A DNA stretch of 64,000 nt from Prosthecobacter sp. (GTDB lineage Bacteria > Verrucomicrobiota > Verrucomicrobiia > Verrucomicrobiales > Verrucomicrobiaceae): contig NZ_JAXMIH010000006.1 of NCBI RefSeq assembly GCF_034366625.1, positions 124,001-188,000 on the forward strand, written 5' to 3'. Under the pieces are notes generated by a model that did not search any database, was not told where the DNA came from, and saw only the letters and a list, made by a program, of their open reading frames with translations. Positions 57,169-64,000 of the stretch are shown one piece after another. Each line of letters begins with the position of its first letter. Position 1 is the stretch's first letter. Position numbers and translations under genes: made by a program.

Positions 57169-58455
57169 ATGCAACGCGTCATCCCAACCCTGCGAGCAAC
57201 TTGTCTTGTCATCGCGATCATCACGACCTTGATGGCGAATGCAGACGACTGGCCGCAGTTTCGCGGAATGAATCGTGATGCGGTGTGGAATGAAACGGGC
57301 ATCATGCAGACCTTTCCGCCGGAGGGATTGGCGGTGCGCTGGCGTGCAGCGGCTGGAGGTGGATTCTCGAGTCCGGTGGTGGCGCAGGGTCGTGTTTACC
57401 TTGCTGACTCGGCTCTGCAAAAGCCGAAGGCACAGGAGCGTGTGCGTTGCTGGGACGAGAAGACGGGGCAGATTCTCTGGACGCATCTTTATGACGTGAG
57501 CTATCCCGACAACGCCTTCAATCCACCGCAAGGACCTGGTTCCACACCCATTGTCGAGGCGGGCAAACTGTTTGCTCTCGGCATCACCGGCCATCTTCAT
57601 TGCCTCGATGCGGTCAAGGGCGAGGTGCTGTGGAAACGAAATCTGACTGCGGACTACGGGCTGGCGGAGTTCTCGGGCACCACGCCGAGCCCGTTGATCG
57701 AAGGCGACCTCATCATTTTGGTCATCGGCGGCAAACCGAGTGCGTGTGTCGTGGCGCTCGACAAGAACACCGGCAACGAAGTCTGGCGCGCGCTGGATGA
57801 CAAATGGACTTACAGCTCGCCCATCGTCATCAGCGCCGGAGGTCAAAGACAGCTCATCGTGTGGACACCGGATGCGGTCACGTCCTTGAATCCCGTCAAC
57901 GGCAAGACGTGGTGGCGGGAGGAACTCAACACGCCCGGAACACTTGCCACCGTGCCCACGCCGGTGCTCAAAGGCGACCTGCTGCTCTTTAGCGGTTTGA
58001 TGTTTCAACTCGATCCTGCCAAGCCCGCCGCATCGGCGCTCTGGCCGGAGTCGAAAAACGGGACGAAGCGAATCCTGAGCCAGACTTCCATCCCATTGAT
58101 TCTCGGCGATCATGTGTTCAGCGGCAAAATGCCGGGCAAGCTGGTCTGCCTCGAAGCACGCACCGGCAACCAAGTCTGGGAGACTGACAAGGTGACGGTC
58201 AAAAGCTCGGGATCGATCATTCATCTGACTCCCAATGGCCACTCCGTCCTGATCTTCACTGACGAGGGCAATCTGATCCGCGCGCGCCTGACACCGAAAG
58301 GCTATGAGGAACTCAGCCGCGTTCACGTCATCAATCCGACCTGCGCGTTCGGCGGCAGGAAAGTCGTGTGGCCGCCGCCCGCGTATGCCAACCAGCACAT
58401 CTTTGCGCGCAATGAGGAGGAACTGATCTGCGCGTCATTGGCGGCAAAGCCGTGA
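57169..58455 (+). CDS. Secreted PQQ-binding-like beta-propeller protein
   Basis: 428 residues from ATG 57169, beginning QRVIPTLRATCLVIAIITTL (signal peptide). The mature start ADDWPQFRGMNRDAVWNETG is the family opening. Blades carry WDEKTGQILWTHLY, LDAVKGEVLWKRNL, LDKNTGNEVWRALD, LNPVNGKTWWREEL and LEARTGNQVWETDK. No cofactor-binding site can be assigned. The last 82 bases of the gene reappear with several changes at 60663-60744, a degraded copy of a paralogue's 3' end. It is divergent from the glycosidase-like gene. Confidence 0.88.
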   Translation: MQRVIPTLRATCLVIAIITTLMANADDWPQFRGMNRDAVWNETGIMQTFPPEGLAVRWRAAAGGGFSSPVVAQGRVYLADSALQKPKAQERVRCWDEKTGQILWTHLYDVSYPDNAFNPPQGPGSTPIVEAGKLFALGITGHLHCLDAVKGEVLWKRNLTADYGLAEFSGTTPSPLIEGDLIILVIGGKPSACVVALDKNTGNEVWRALDDKWTYSSPIVISAGGQRQLIVWTPDAVTSLNPVNGKTWWREELNTPGTLATVPTPVLKGDLLLFSGLMFQLDPAKPAASALWPESKNGTKRILSQTSIPLILGDHVFSGKMPGKLVCLEARTGNQVWETDKVTVKSSGSIIHLTPNGHSVLIFTDEGNLIRARLTPKGYEELSRVHVINPTCAFGGRKVVWPPPAYANQHIFARNEEELICASLAAKP

Positions 58456-58538
58456 AATACAGGTGAAGGGCGAAACACAGATAAGTGCGCATCCTTGAGT
58501 CTGCTGGAGGCTTTCCCTGGAGCGGTTCATAGCGTCGT

Positions 58539-58570
58539 CATCTTGCTGATGGCGCGCACACAGCAAGATG
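58539..58570. other. Perfect 10-bp hairpin in the intergenic region
   Basis: CATCTTGCTG (58539-58548) and CAGCAAGATG (58561-58570) form a perfect 10-bp stem with a 12-base loop. It lies between the propeller gene and the secreted protein at 58626. No T run follows, so an mRNA or operator structure is more likely than a terminator. Confidence 0.55.
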
Positions 58571-58625
58571 GCCTGCAAAGGCAAGCCGTCGGCTGCGTTG
58601 AGAGAGGTGCTGCCAGCGCCCAACC

Positions 58626-60560
58626 ATGAAATCCACACTCACACTCCTCACCGCCCTGCTGCTCGCATCTGGGGCCGCTCTGCATGCTGCCGAGGATGCG
58701 AAGTCGGCGCGCAATGCCGCATGGCCGCCCGCGCACATGAAGGCTTTGCCTGCCGATTATCTCGAGCGCCTGCATCGGGCACTGGTGGCGCTGTTGGAGT
58801 CGGACAAGAAGCCCACGCCGGAGGCGAATCCGGTTCTGTGGGTGCGCTTTGGGATCGCGGGGCTGACGCTTGGGCAGCAGGTGGATCGCATCAACGGCTA
58901 CCTTGAGGCTGACGGGTTCAAGTATCAGCCGAGCGACAAGTTTGGTTTCAGCCTCTTCTCCCTGCCGTATGTGAGACTCTACGCGCTCTTCAATGATCGC
59001 ACGGGCACCATGAAAGGCCGGCTTTCGGCCAAGGCGCAGGCGAACCTGGAGAAGACGCTCTGGGATTGCGCCAAGGCGAACAGCAAACTCGCCGAGGCAA
59101 AGCGCGGCGTGTGGGACATGGACGGCTCCGAGAATCACCATGTGACGAGCAAGGTTTCCGATTTTCTCGTTGCCCAGTTCCTCAAAGACATCCCGGCTTA
59201 TGCCGATTTGAAATACGATGACGGCTCGACGCTGCGGGAGCAGTATGCGTCTCGCCTCGCGTATTGGAGTCAGTGGATCGACTCGCGAGTTCGGCGCGGC
59301 CAGTTCATGGAGGACGGGGGTTCGAGTTATCAGAACTACACCATCGAGGCCTTGCTCAACCTCCGCGATTTTGCCGGGGACACCGTGTTGCGACGGAAGG
59401 CGGATATGTTTCTCGATTTGGTATTCGCGAACATCGCCGAGGAGACGCTGGGCGTTCAGCGCGGCGGCGCGAAGACGCGCACCAAGGACGAAAGCTTTCG
59501 CGACCGTGTTTACGATCTTCTGTTCGATTCGCCAGGCGCGTCCTTCGACCTCTCCAACTACCAGCTGGCCACGAGTGATTACTACCCGGCCCCGGCCATC
59601 GTCGCGCTGGCCAAAGAGTTTAAGAATCGCGGCGTCTATTCCTTTGCCAAAACCGCTCCTGGAGCCGTGGCCCCCGGAACCTCAGACACGGGATCGAAAT
59701 GGCGAACGATGGACAGAGACAACCTGATGGTGCGAAATGGATTCGGCACCGCGCACTACATCATGGGTTCGCACGGCATGGACACCACCGCCAAAACCGG
59801 CCCGTATCGCGCCCAGCGCTGGCAGGGCCTTGTCTTCGCCAACGATCCCATGGCGTGCATCGGCATGGACGGCAAAAGCGGTGTGACGAAGGGCGGCTAT
59901 ATCAGCAACCCCTTCAAGACCATCCAGGATCGCAACGTGATGGTGACCATGAAATGGGGACCGGTGATCGACAAGGGCACCGATACGCTCCTGTGGATCT
60001 ATCTCAGCAGCGTGCTGGATGCCGTGGAGGAAGAGGGAGGATGGATATTCGTTCGATCCGGCGGCGCCTATGCCGCCATCAGGATCGTGGAAGGCGGCTA
60101 CAAGTGGTCGAGACCATGGCAGCACAGCGCGACTTTCAGTGTCAAAGAGAAGAGCTATGTCACGCCGACTTCAGCCGACACGCCGATCATCTCTGTGGCC
60201 AGCGATGCGGCCGATTACGGCAACGACTTCGCTGCCTTCAAGCGCTCTTTGGTCGCCCAGCCCATTGGCTGGAAAGGCGGCGTATTGACCTTCGCGACGA
60301 TCATTCACGAAGGCCCGTTGAAACCTGGCACGGTGAATGGCGAGCCCGTCAATCTCAGGCCTTCGCGGGTCAATGATTCGCCGTTCATCCGATCCGATGC
60401 GGACAGCGGCATCGTCTATCTCCGCAAAGGCGAGGAGACGCTGAAGCTCGACTTCCGTGATGCGCAGAACCCCGTGAAGACCGTTGGCCTGCCCGTGACA
60501 CCCGAGTTCCCGTCGGGCATGGGCACCGCGAAGCCCATCGTCTTTGGCAAAACGGATTAG
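58626..60560 (+). CDS. Large secreted protein, probable alpha/alpha-toroid enzyme
   Basis: 644 residues with a signal peptide (KSTLTLLTALLLASGAALHA). The N-terminal half (about 30-350) is helical with LPADYLERLHRALVALLESD, VWDMDGSENHHVTSKVSDFL (conserved-looking Asn-His-His), FMEDGGSSYQNYTIEALLNL and FDLSNYQLATSDYYPAPAIV. The C-terminal half (about 370-640) is beta-rich with MDRDNLMVRNGFGTAHYIMG and NDPMACIGMDGKSG. A helical toroid followed by a beta-sandwich, with Asn/His pairs, resembles polysaccharide lyases (heparinase or alginate lyase type), but no family can be named with certainty. Confidence 0.65.
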   Translation: MKSTLTLLTALLLASGAALHAAEDAKSARNAAWPPAHMKALPADYLERLHRALVALLESDKKPTPEANPVLWVRFGIAGLTLGQQVDRINGYLEADGFKYQPSDKFGFSLFSLPYVRLYALFNDRTGTMKGRLSAKAQANLEKTLWDCAKANSKLAEAKRGVWDMDGSENHHVTSKVSDFLVAQFLKDIPAYADLKYDDGSTLREQYASRLAYWSQWIDSRVRRGQFMEDGGSSYQNYTIEALLNLRDFAGDTVLRRKADMFLDLVFANIAEETLGVQRGGAKTRTKDESFRDRVYDLLFDSPGASFDLSNYQLATSDYYPAPAIVALAKEFKNRGVYSFAKTAPGAVAPGTSDTGSKWRTMDRDNLMVRNGFGTAHYIMGSHGMDTTAKTGPYRAQRWQGLVFANDPMACIGMDGKSGVTKGGYISNPFKTIQDRNVMVTMKWGPVIDKGTDTLLWIYLSSVLDAVEEEGGWIFVRSGGAYAAIRIVEGGYKWSRPWQHSATFSVKEKSYVTPTSADTPIISVASDAADYGNDFAAFKRSLVAQPIGWKGGVLTFATIIHEGPLKPGTVNGEPVNLRPSRVNDSPFIRSDADSGIVYLRKGEETLKLDFRDAQNPVKTVGLPVTPEFPSGMGTAKPIVFGKTD

Positions 60561-60662
60561 AGGTCCCGGTGAACGAAAAGATGATGTGCTCCATTTTTGA
60601 GATTCACGGAATGCGGAGACAAGCCGTAGATCGACTCGTCATCTTGCTCCTGCTGCTCAGCA

Positions 60663-60744
60663 CCGCCCGCGTATGCCAACCAGCACATCTTTGTGCGCAA
60701 TGAGGAGGAGCTAATCTGAGCGTCGTTGGCGGCGAAGCCGTGAA
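60663..60744 (+). pseudogene. Degraded 3' end of a PQQ-propeller gene paralogue
   Basis: The 82 bases match the end of the propeller gene (58375-58456), including its stop codon region, with about six to seven substitutions. Most changes fall at third codon positions (GAA to GAG, CTG to CTA, TCA to TCG, GCA to GCG), and one converts the Cys codon TGC to a TGA stop. The pattern shows descent from a coding paralogue that later lost the rest of its gene. Confidence 0.8.
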
Positions 60745-60746
60745 AG

Positions 60747-60851
60747 GACTCTGCGGGAGCCAATCCCGCCGAGTTCAAGATTCCGCCGCGTCCCGTGCCA
60801 AATCCGGGAGGCGGGAAGTTCACGTCGCTGCCACCATTGATCGTGAAGTGA
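60747..60851 (+). pseudogene. Possible second gene tail, unidentified
   Basis: An open stretch in one frame, ending in TGA at 60849-60851, encodes SAGANPAEFKIPPRPVPNPG then GGKFTSLPPLIVK. The composition looks like the proline-rich C-terminus of a secreted protein. No start or body of such a gene is present upstream, because the propeller relic occupies the preceding bases. It may be another decayed fragment or chance. Confidence 0.3.
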
Positions 60852-61039
60852 GAGCTGCTAATCGAATGAGCAGCGCAGGCGCGGAGACCTTGTGAGGATG
60901 CTGTTTGGGGTGAAGACCCCATGGTGTCGTAATGTCTTCCGGCTCAACCTCGGGACAGCAAATCAACGCACTCTCCTGCAAGGAGGCGGCCAATCGCATG
61001 AGCATCTGCGAACGTGCATGTTCATGAACCCACAAACCT

Positions 61040-61582
61040 ATGAATCCACTCCGCATGAAAGTCTGGTCGCCGTATCTCGTCGGCGCGGGCATTGGGGTGT
61101 TGAACTGGCTGACGTTCGCCACGGTGGACAAGCCTATCGGCATCACCACGGCCTTTGAATACAGTGCCGCGCTCACCGAGCAGGAGGTCGCCCCACATAT
61201 AGCGCAGCCCTATCTTGAGGCGAAGGCGAAGGACGGCAAGGTGCCGAAGATCGACTGGGAATGGATGCTGGTGCTCGGTGTGTTCATCGGGGCTTACGCC
61301 AGCGCGAAGATGTCGGGAGATCGGGCACCGGAGGAGAAGGTGCCGCCGCTCTGGCGATGGCGCTTCGGGTATTCGCCAGGCAAACGCTATGCCGGGGCTT
61401 TTCTCGGCGGGCTGATCATGATGCTCGGTGCGCGCATCGCGCAGGGCTGCACCAGCGGCCATGCGATCAGCGGCATCCTGCAACTCGCGCTTTCGAGCTG
61501 GATATTTGCGCCAGTCATGGGTTTGGCGGGCATGGCCGTGGCGTTCCTGATCTACGGGAAGGAGGGCCGGAGCCATGTTTGA
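61040..61582 (+). CDS. YeeE/YedE-family membrane protein, first half-transporter
   Basis: 180 residues with about four hydrophobic segments. The diagnostic motif is GARIAQGCTSGHAISGILQL, the conserved Cys-containing 'G-A-x-x-A-x-G-C-T-S-G-H' of YeeE/YedE (sulfur-transport) proteins, seen near 130-150. The N-terminus SPYLVGAGIGVLNWLTFATV matches the start of the third YeeE protein at 63550. It overlaps the next YeeE gene by 8 bases. The Cys in such proteins is proposed to carry thiosulfate or persulfide sulfur. Confidence 0.85.
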   Translation: MNPLRMKVWSPYLVGAGIGVLNWLTFATVDKPIGITTAFEYSAALTEQEVAPHIAQPYLEAKAKDGKVPKIDWEWMLVLGVFIGAYASAKMSGDRAPEEKVPPLWRWRFGYSPGKRYAGAFLGGLIMMLGARIAQGCTSGHAISGILQLALSSWIFAPVMGLAGMAVAFLIYGKEGRSHV

Positions 61583-62135
61583 TGAGCCGCTCAAACTCGT
61601 GCTCGGTCTTGTCACCGGCATCCTCTTCGGCGTGCTGCTGCAAAAGGGGCAGGTCGCCAAATTTCAAAAGCTCATGGGGCAGTTTCTGCTCAAGGATTTC
61701 ACAGTGGTGAAGATCATGGCGACGGCCATCGCGGTGGGCACCGTCGGCGTGCATGCGCTGGTGGCGATGGGCTTGGCGGAGATTCACATTCAAACCGCTT
61801 CGCTGGCGCGTGTGATCGTCGGCGGAGTGTTGTTCGGCACTGGCCTCGCGATCTTCGGGCTTTGTCCCGGCACGAGCGTCGCGGCGTGCGGCGAAGGCCG
61901 GCGCGATGCGATGGTCGGCGTGTTCGGGATGTTCATTGGCGCGGGCGTCTATGTCGCGGCGTTTCCGGCGTTGCTGCCGATGATCAAAGCAATGGTGGAC
62001 TATGGAAAAGTGACGCTGCCACAACTCAGCGGCACCTCGCCGTGGCTATGGGTGGGAGCACTGGTGGCTCTTATCGTCATCGCTCTCGCGATGATCGAGC
62101 GCATTTATCCCCGAAAACTAGATGCCAACCTTTAA
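61575..62135 (+). CDS. YeeE/YedE-family membrane protein, second half-transporter
   Basis: 186 residues with about five hydrophobic segments. It contains FGLCPGTSVAACGEGRRDAM, the second YeeE/YedE signature with its conserved Cys, after VIVGGVLFGTGLAIFGLC. It overlaps the upstream half by 8 bases, so the two halves are made together and probably associate. It is followed by 17 bases and then the MBL-fold/rhodanese gene. Confidence 0.85.
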   Translation: MFDEPLKLVLGLVTGILFGVLLQKGQVAKFQKLMGQFLLKDFTVVKIMATAIAVGTVGVHALVAMGLAEIHIQTASLARVIVGGVLFGTGLAIFGLCPGTSVAACGEGRRDAMVGVFGMFIGAGVYVAAFPALLPMIKAMVDYGKVTLPQLSGTSPWLWVGALVALIVIALAMIERIYPRKLDANL

Positions 62136-62152
62136 CCAAAACCCAAAACTCC

Positions 62153-63553
62153 ATGGCACTTGTCTTTGAACGCATCCAAACCGAAGGCATCGCGGAGCTT
62201 TCTTATCTCCTCGGCGATGACAGCGACGGCGTTGCCGCCGTTTTCGACCCGACTCCAGACGTGGACAAATACGTCACCTTGGCGCGCGAGAAGAAGGTTT
62301 CCATCACCCACATCTTCGAGACGCACATTCATGCGGATCTGGTGAGCGGTGCGCTGGAGCTGTGTGCTCGTGTCGAGTCGGCCAAAGTGTTTTGCAGCCA
62401 TGAAGGCGATGCGCGCTATGGCTTTGATCACGAAAAGTTGAAGGCTGGTGACAAGTTTACACTCGGCAAGTCGATCGTCACGGTGCGCCACACGCCAGGA
62501 CACACGCCCGAGCATGTGAGCTACGAGCTGGCCGAGAAAGATCACCCCGAGACTCCATGGGGCGTGCTGACGGGTGATTCGCTGTTTGTCAATTCGGCGG
62601 GCCGGCCCGATCTGCTCGGTTCCAGCGAGACCGAGGAACTCACCAAGAAGCTGTTTGAAACACTGCGCGGGTATTTTATCGCGCTGCCTGACAGCGTCGT
62701 GATTCACCCCGCGCATGCCCACGGCTCACCGTGCGGCGCGGACATCGGCGACCGGCTGGAGAGCACCATAGGCTACGAGCGGAAGTTCAATCCTTACCTC
62801 CAGTTCACTGACTTCGAGAAGTTCAAGGAACATGCCCTGAGCAGCGCGCCGCCGGTGCCGAAGTATTACCCGCTGATGAAGAAGCTGAACGCCAAAGGGC
62901 CGGAGGTGCTCGGCAATCTGCCGCGTGTGCCAGGCCTGCCGGCAAAGACCTTCAACGAGGCGGTGGAGAAGAAAGCGGGGGTGCTCGTGGATACGCGGCT
63001 GATGCTGGCTTTCGGCGGCGGTCACATCAGGGGCGCGCTGAGCATTGGTGCCACGCCCATGCTCTCGATCTGGGCGGGCTGGTTGCTCGAACCGGACAAG
63101 CCGATCCTCCTCGTGCTCGATAGCGACAGCAAAGTGGATGAGGTGGTGAAGCTCTTCATCCGCACCGGTTACAACAAGTTCGCGGGCTATCTCGTCGGCG
63201 GGATGACGGCATGGGACAATGCCGGACTGCCGCTGGAGGACGTCGGCCAGATGACCGTGCATGAAATCAAGGACGCCGGAACGGGCTTGCAGATCGTGGA
63301 CGTGCGTTCGCCTGACGAATGGCAGAAAGGCCACGTGCCGGGAGCAGTTCACATGTTCCTGCCGGAACTACGCAAGCAGTCCGTCGCGCTCGACAAGGAA
63401 AAGCCAGTCGCGGTGTATTGCGACAGCGGCTATCGCGCGAGCATCGGCACGAGCATTCTCAAGCAGGAAGGTTTTGGCTGCGTCTGCAACGTGCCCGGAA
63501 GCTGGCAGGCGTGGAAGAAGGCGGGATTTCCAATCGAAGGAAAAAGCGAATGA
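62153..63553 (+). CDS. MBL-fold hydrolase with tandem rhodanese domains (persulfide-dioxygenase-like)
   Basis: 466 residues. The metallo-beta-lactamase domain has THIHADLVSG (His58, His60, Asp62), VRHTPGHTPEHVSY, LTGDSLFVNSAGRPDLLG and HPAHAHGSPCG. The position after Asp in the usual HxHxDH is Leu63, as is frequent in this subfamily. Two rhodanese-like domains follow: one at about 265-360 without a catalytic Cys (VDTRLMLAFGGGHIRGALS), and a C-terminal one with VDVRSPDEWQKGHVPGAVHM and Cys423 in VYCDSGYRASIGTS. It is expected to oxidise glutathione persulfide or move sulfane sulfur. Overlap of 4 bases with the next YeeE gene confirms the operon. Confidence 0.86.
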   Translation: MALVFERIQTEGIAELSYLLGDDSDGVAAVFDPTPDVDKYVTLAREKKVSITHIFETHIHADLVSGALELCARVESAKVFCSHEGDARYGFDHEKLKAGDKFTLGKSIVTVRHTPGHTPEHVSYELAEKDHPETPWGVLTGDSLFVNSAGRPDLLGSSETEELTKKLFETLRGYFIALPDSVVIHPAHAHGSPCGADIGDRLESTIGYERKFNPYLQFTDFEKFKEHALSSAPPVPKYYPLMKKLNAKGPEVLGNLPRVPGLPAKTFNEAVEKKAGVLVDTRLMLAFGGGHIRGALSIGATPMLSIWAGWLLEPDKPILLVLDSDSKVDEVVKLFIRTGYNKFAGYLVGGMTAWDNAGLPLEDVGQMTVHEIKDAGTGLQIVDVRSPDEWQKGHVPGAVHMFLPELRKQSVALDKEKPVAVYCDSGYRASIGTSILKQEGFGCVCNVPGSWQAWKKAGFPIEGKSE

Positions 63554-64000
63554 AGAACTTTCTGACCATTTTGTTGTTGCTGCCATCGCTTGCGAGCGCG
63601 GCGGACTTTGGCGTGAACGCCACGGACTATGACGGTGGCGCGTGGTCGCCTTATCTCGTCGGCGCGGGCATCGGCGTGTTGTCGTGGCTGACGTTCTACT
63701 TCGCCGACAAACCCATCGGTGCGTCGTCATTTTACGCGATGGTCGCGGGCCTCATCGGCAAGAGCGTCGCGCGCAAGCACACGGAGTCGCTGAAGTATTA
63801 CCAGACCAATCCGCCAGCGGTGGACTACGGCTTCGTGTTCGTCACCTGCACCATTCTCGGGGGCTTCATCTCGGCGTGGACTGGCGATGAGATTCGCAAT
63901 GAATGGCTGCACCCGATGTGGGTGGATCGCTTCGGCGACAGCATCGCGTTGCGGGGGATCGTCGGCTTCATCGGCGGTGTGCTGATGGCCTTTGGCTCGC
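63550..64000 (+). CDS. YeeE/YedE-family membrane protein, third copy (runs off right edge)
   Basis: 150 codons are visible. A signal peptide or first helix (KNFLTILLLLPSLASAADFG) precedes WSPYLVGAGIGVLSWLTFYF, which matches the first YeeE protein at 61040 (SPYLVGAGIGVLNWLTFATV). Then come VFVTCTILGGFISAWTGDEI and RGIVGFIGGVLMAFGSR at the edge, where the GCTSG motif would be expected just outside. The start overlaps the MBL/rhodanese stop by 4 bases (ATGA). It differs from the first copy by its added N-terminal signal-like segment. Confidence 0.78.
   Translation, partial: MKNFLTILLLLPSLASAADFGVNATDYDGGAWSPYLVGAGIGVLSWLTFYFADKPIGASSFYAMVAGLIGKSVARKHTESLKYYQTNPPAVDYGFVFVTCTILGGFISAWTGDEIRNEWLHPMWVDRFGDSIALRGIVGFIGGVLMAFGS

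Larger units (their letters stand above)
60561..61039. other. 479-base region of gene remnants
   Basis: No intact gene is seen between the large secreted protein and the YeeE/YedE operon. It contains a decayed propeller tail (60663-60744), a second possible gene tail ending in TGA at 60849-60851, and about 190 bases (60852-61039) before the YeeE gene with nothing recognisable. TCGTCATCTTGCT at 60635-60647 also occurs at 58535-58547. Confidence 0.5.

Noticed and set aside
57088..58398. A 436-codon minus-strand frame opposite the propeller gene at 57169.
   Set aside because: The plus-strand protein has signal peptide and PQQ repeats, so the other frame is a shadow.
60557..60922. A 121-codon minus-strand frame in the remnant region.
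   Set aside because: It runs opposite the decayed propeller tail and has no features of its own.
1..64000. tRNA, rRNA, CRISPR array, insertion sequence or prophage.
   Set aside because: No cloverleaf pattern, long conserved RNA stretch, spaced direct repeats, transposase or phage structural gene was seen.

Overview
The window most likely comes from a Verrucomicrobiota chromosome, probably of the Verrucomicrobiaceae / Prosthecobacter type (inference). The coding GC is high. It carries many secreted lineage-typical families: a PSCyt2/PSD1 (DUF1549/DUF1553) cytochrome-like protein, PQQ-type beta-propellers, SGNH hydrolases, an FAD-dependent oxidoreductase with a sugar-binding-like domain, a SHD1-like protein and a sulfatase-modifying-factor domain protein. 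It also has an ECF sigma factor next to a giant Ser/Thr kinase. I see no rRNA, tRNA, CRISPR array, insertion sequence or prophage. Two genes run off the edges: an M6-type metalloprotease on the left and a YeeE/YedE transporter on the right.

Layout. 1-5.7 kb: M6 protease start, ECF sigma factor, and a kinase fused to two jelly-roll-like domains, a C-type lectin-like domain and leucine-rich repeats. 5.8-12.5 kb: housekeeping (dihydropteroate synthase, phosphatidylserine decarboxylase, XerD recombinase, SSB), with an RGG-rich protein and a secreted propeller. 12.5-21.8 kb: PSD1 protein, coiled-coil/SUMF1 protein, ParE toxin-antitoxin pair, SGNH hydrolase, PQQ propeller and N-formylglutamate amidohydrolase-like protein. 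21.7-29.6 kb, minus strand: the most unusual locus, a run of PqqD-like protein, ATP-grasp ligase, PLP decarboxylase, urea-transporter-fold/M23 peptidase fusion, TPR protein, and a second urea-transporter-fold protein with TPRs between its two halves. 29.7-36.4 kb: amino-acid permease with a secreted partner, serine hydrolase, orphan response regulator and a parallel beta-helix protein. 36.4-45.3 kb, minus strand: formate-tetrahydrofolate ligase, a compact peptide ABC importer with a fused permease, small envelope proteins and a sialidase-like propeller. 45.5-54.3 kb: FAD oxidoreductase/SGNH operon, a squalene-cyclase-like protein with a CXXCH motif, a PDZ protein and an ECF sigma/anti-sigma-like module. 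54.4-60.6 kb: PIG-L deacetylase, a glycosidase-like protein, a propeller and a large secreted protein. 60.6-60.9 kb holds decayed gene tails. 61-64 kb is a sulfur-handling operon of two YeeE/YedE half-transporters, an MBL-fold/rhodanese protein and a third YeeE/YedE gene.

The strongest candidate for an undescribed system is the 21.7-29.2 kb cluster. A PqqD-like recognition domain, an ATP-grasp ligase and a decarboxylase whose specificity motif differs from DAP decarboxylase suggest synthesis or modification of a peptide- or amine-type compound. The membrane urea-transporter-fold proteins, one carrying a complete-looking M23 site, suggest export, import or processing at the envelope. No PQQ genes and no obvious precursor peptide are nearby, so the function is inferred only.
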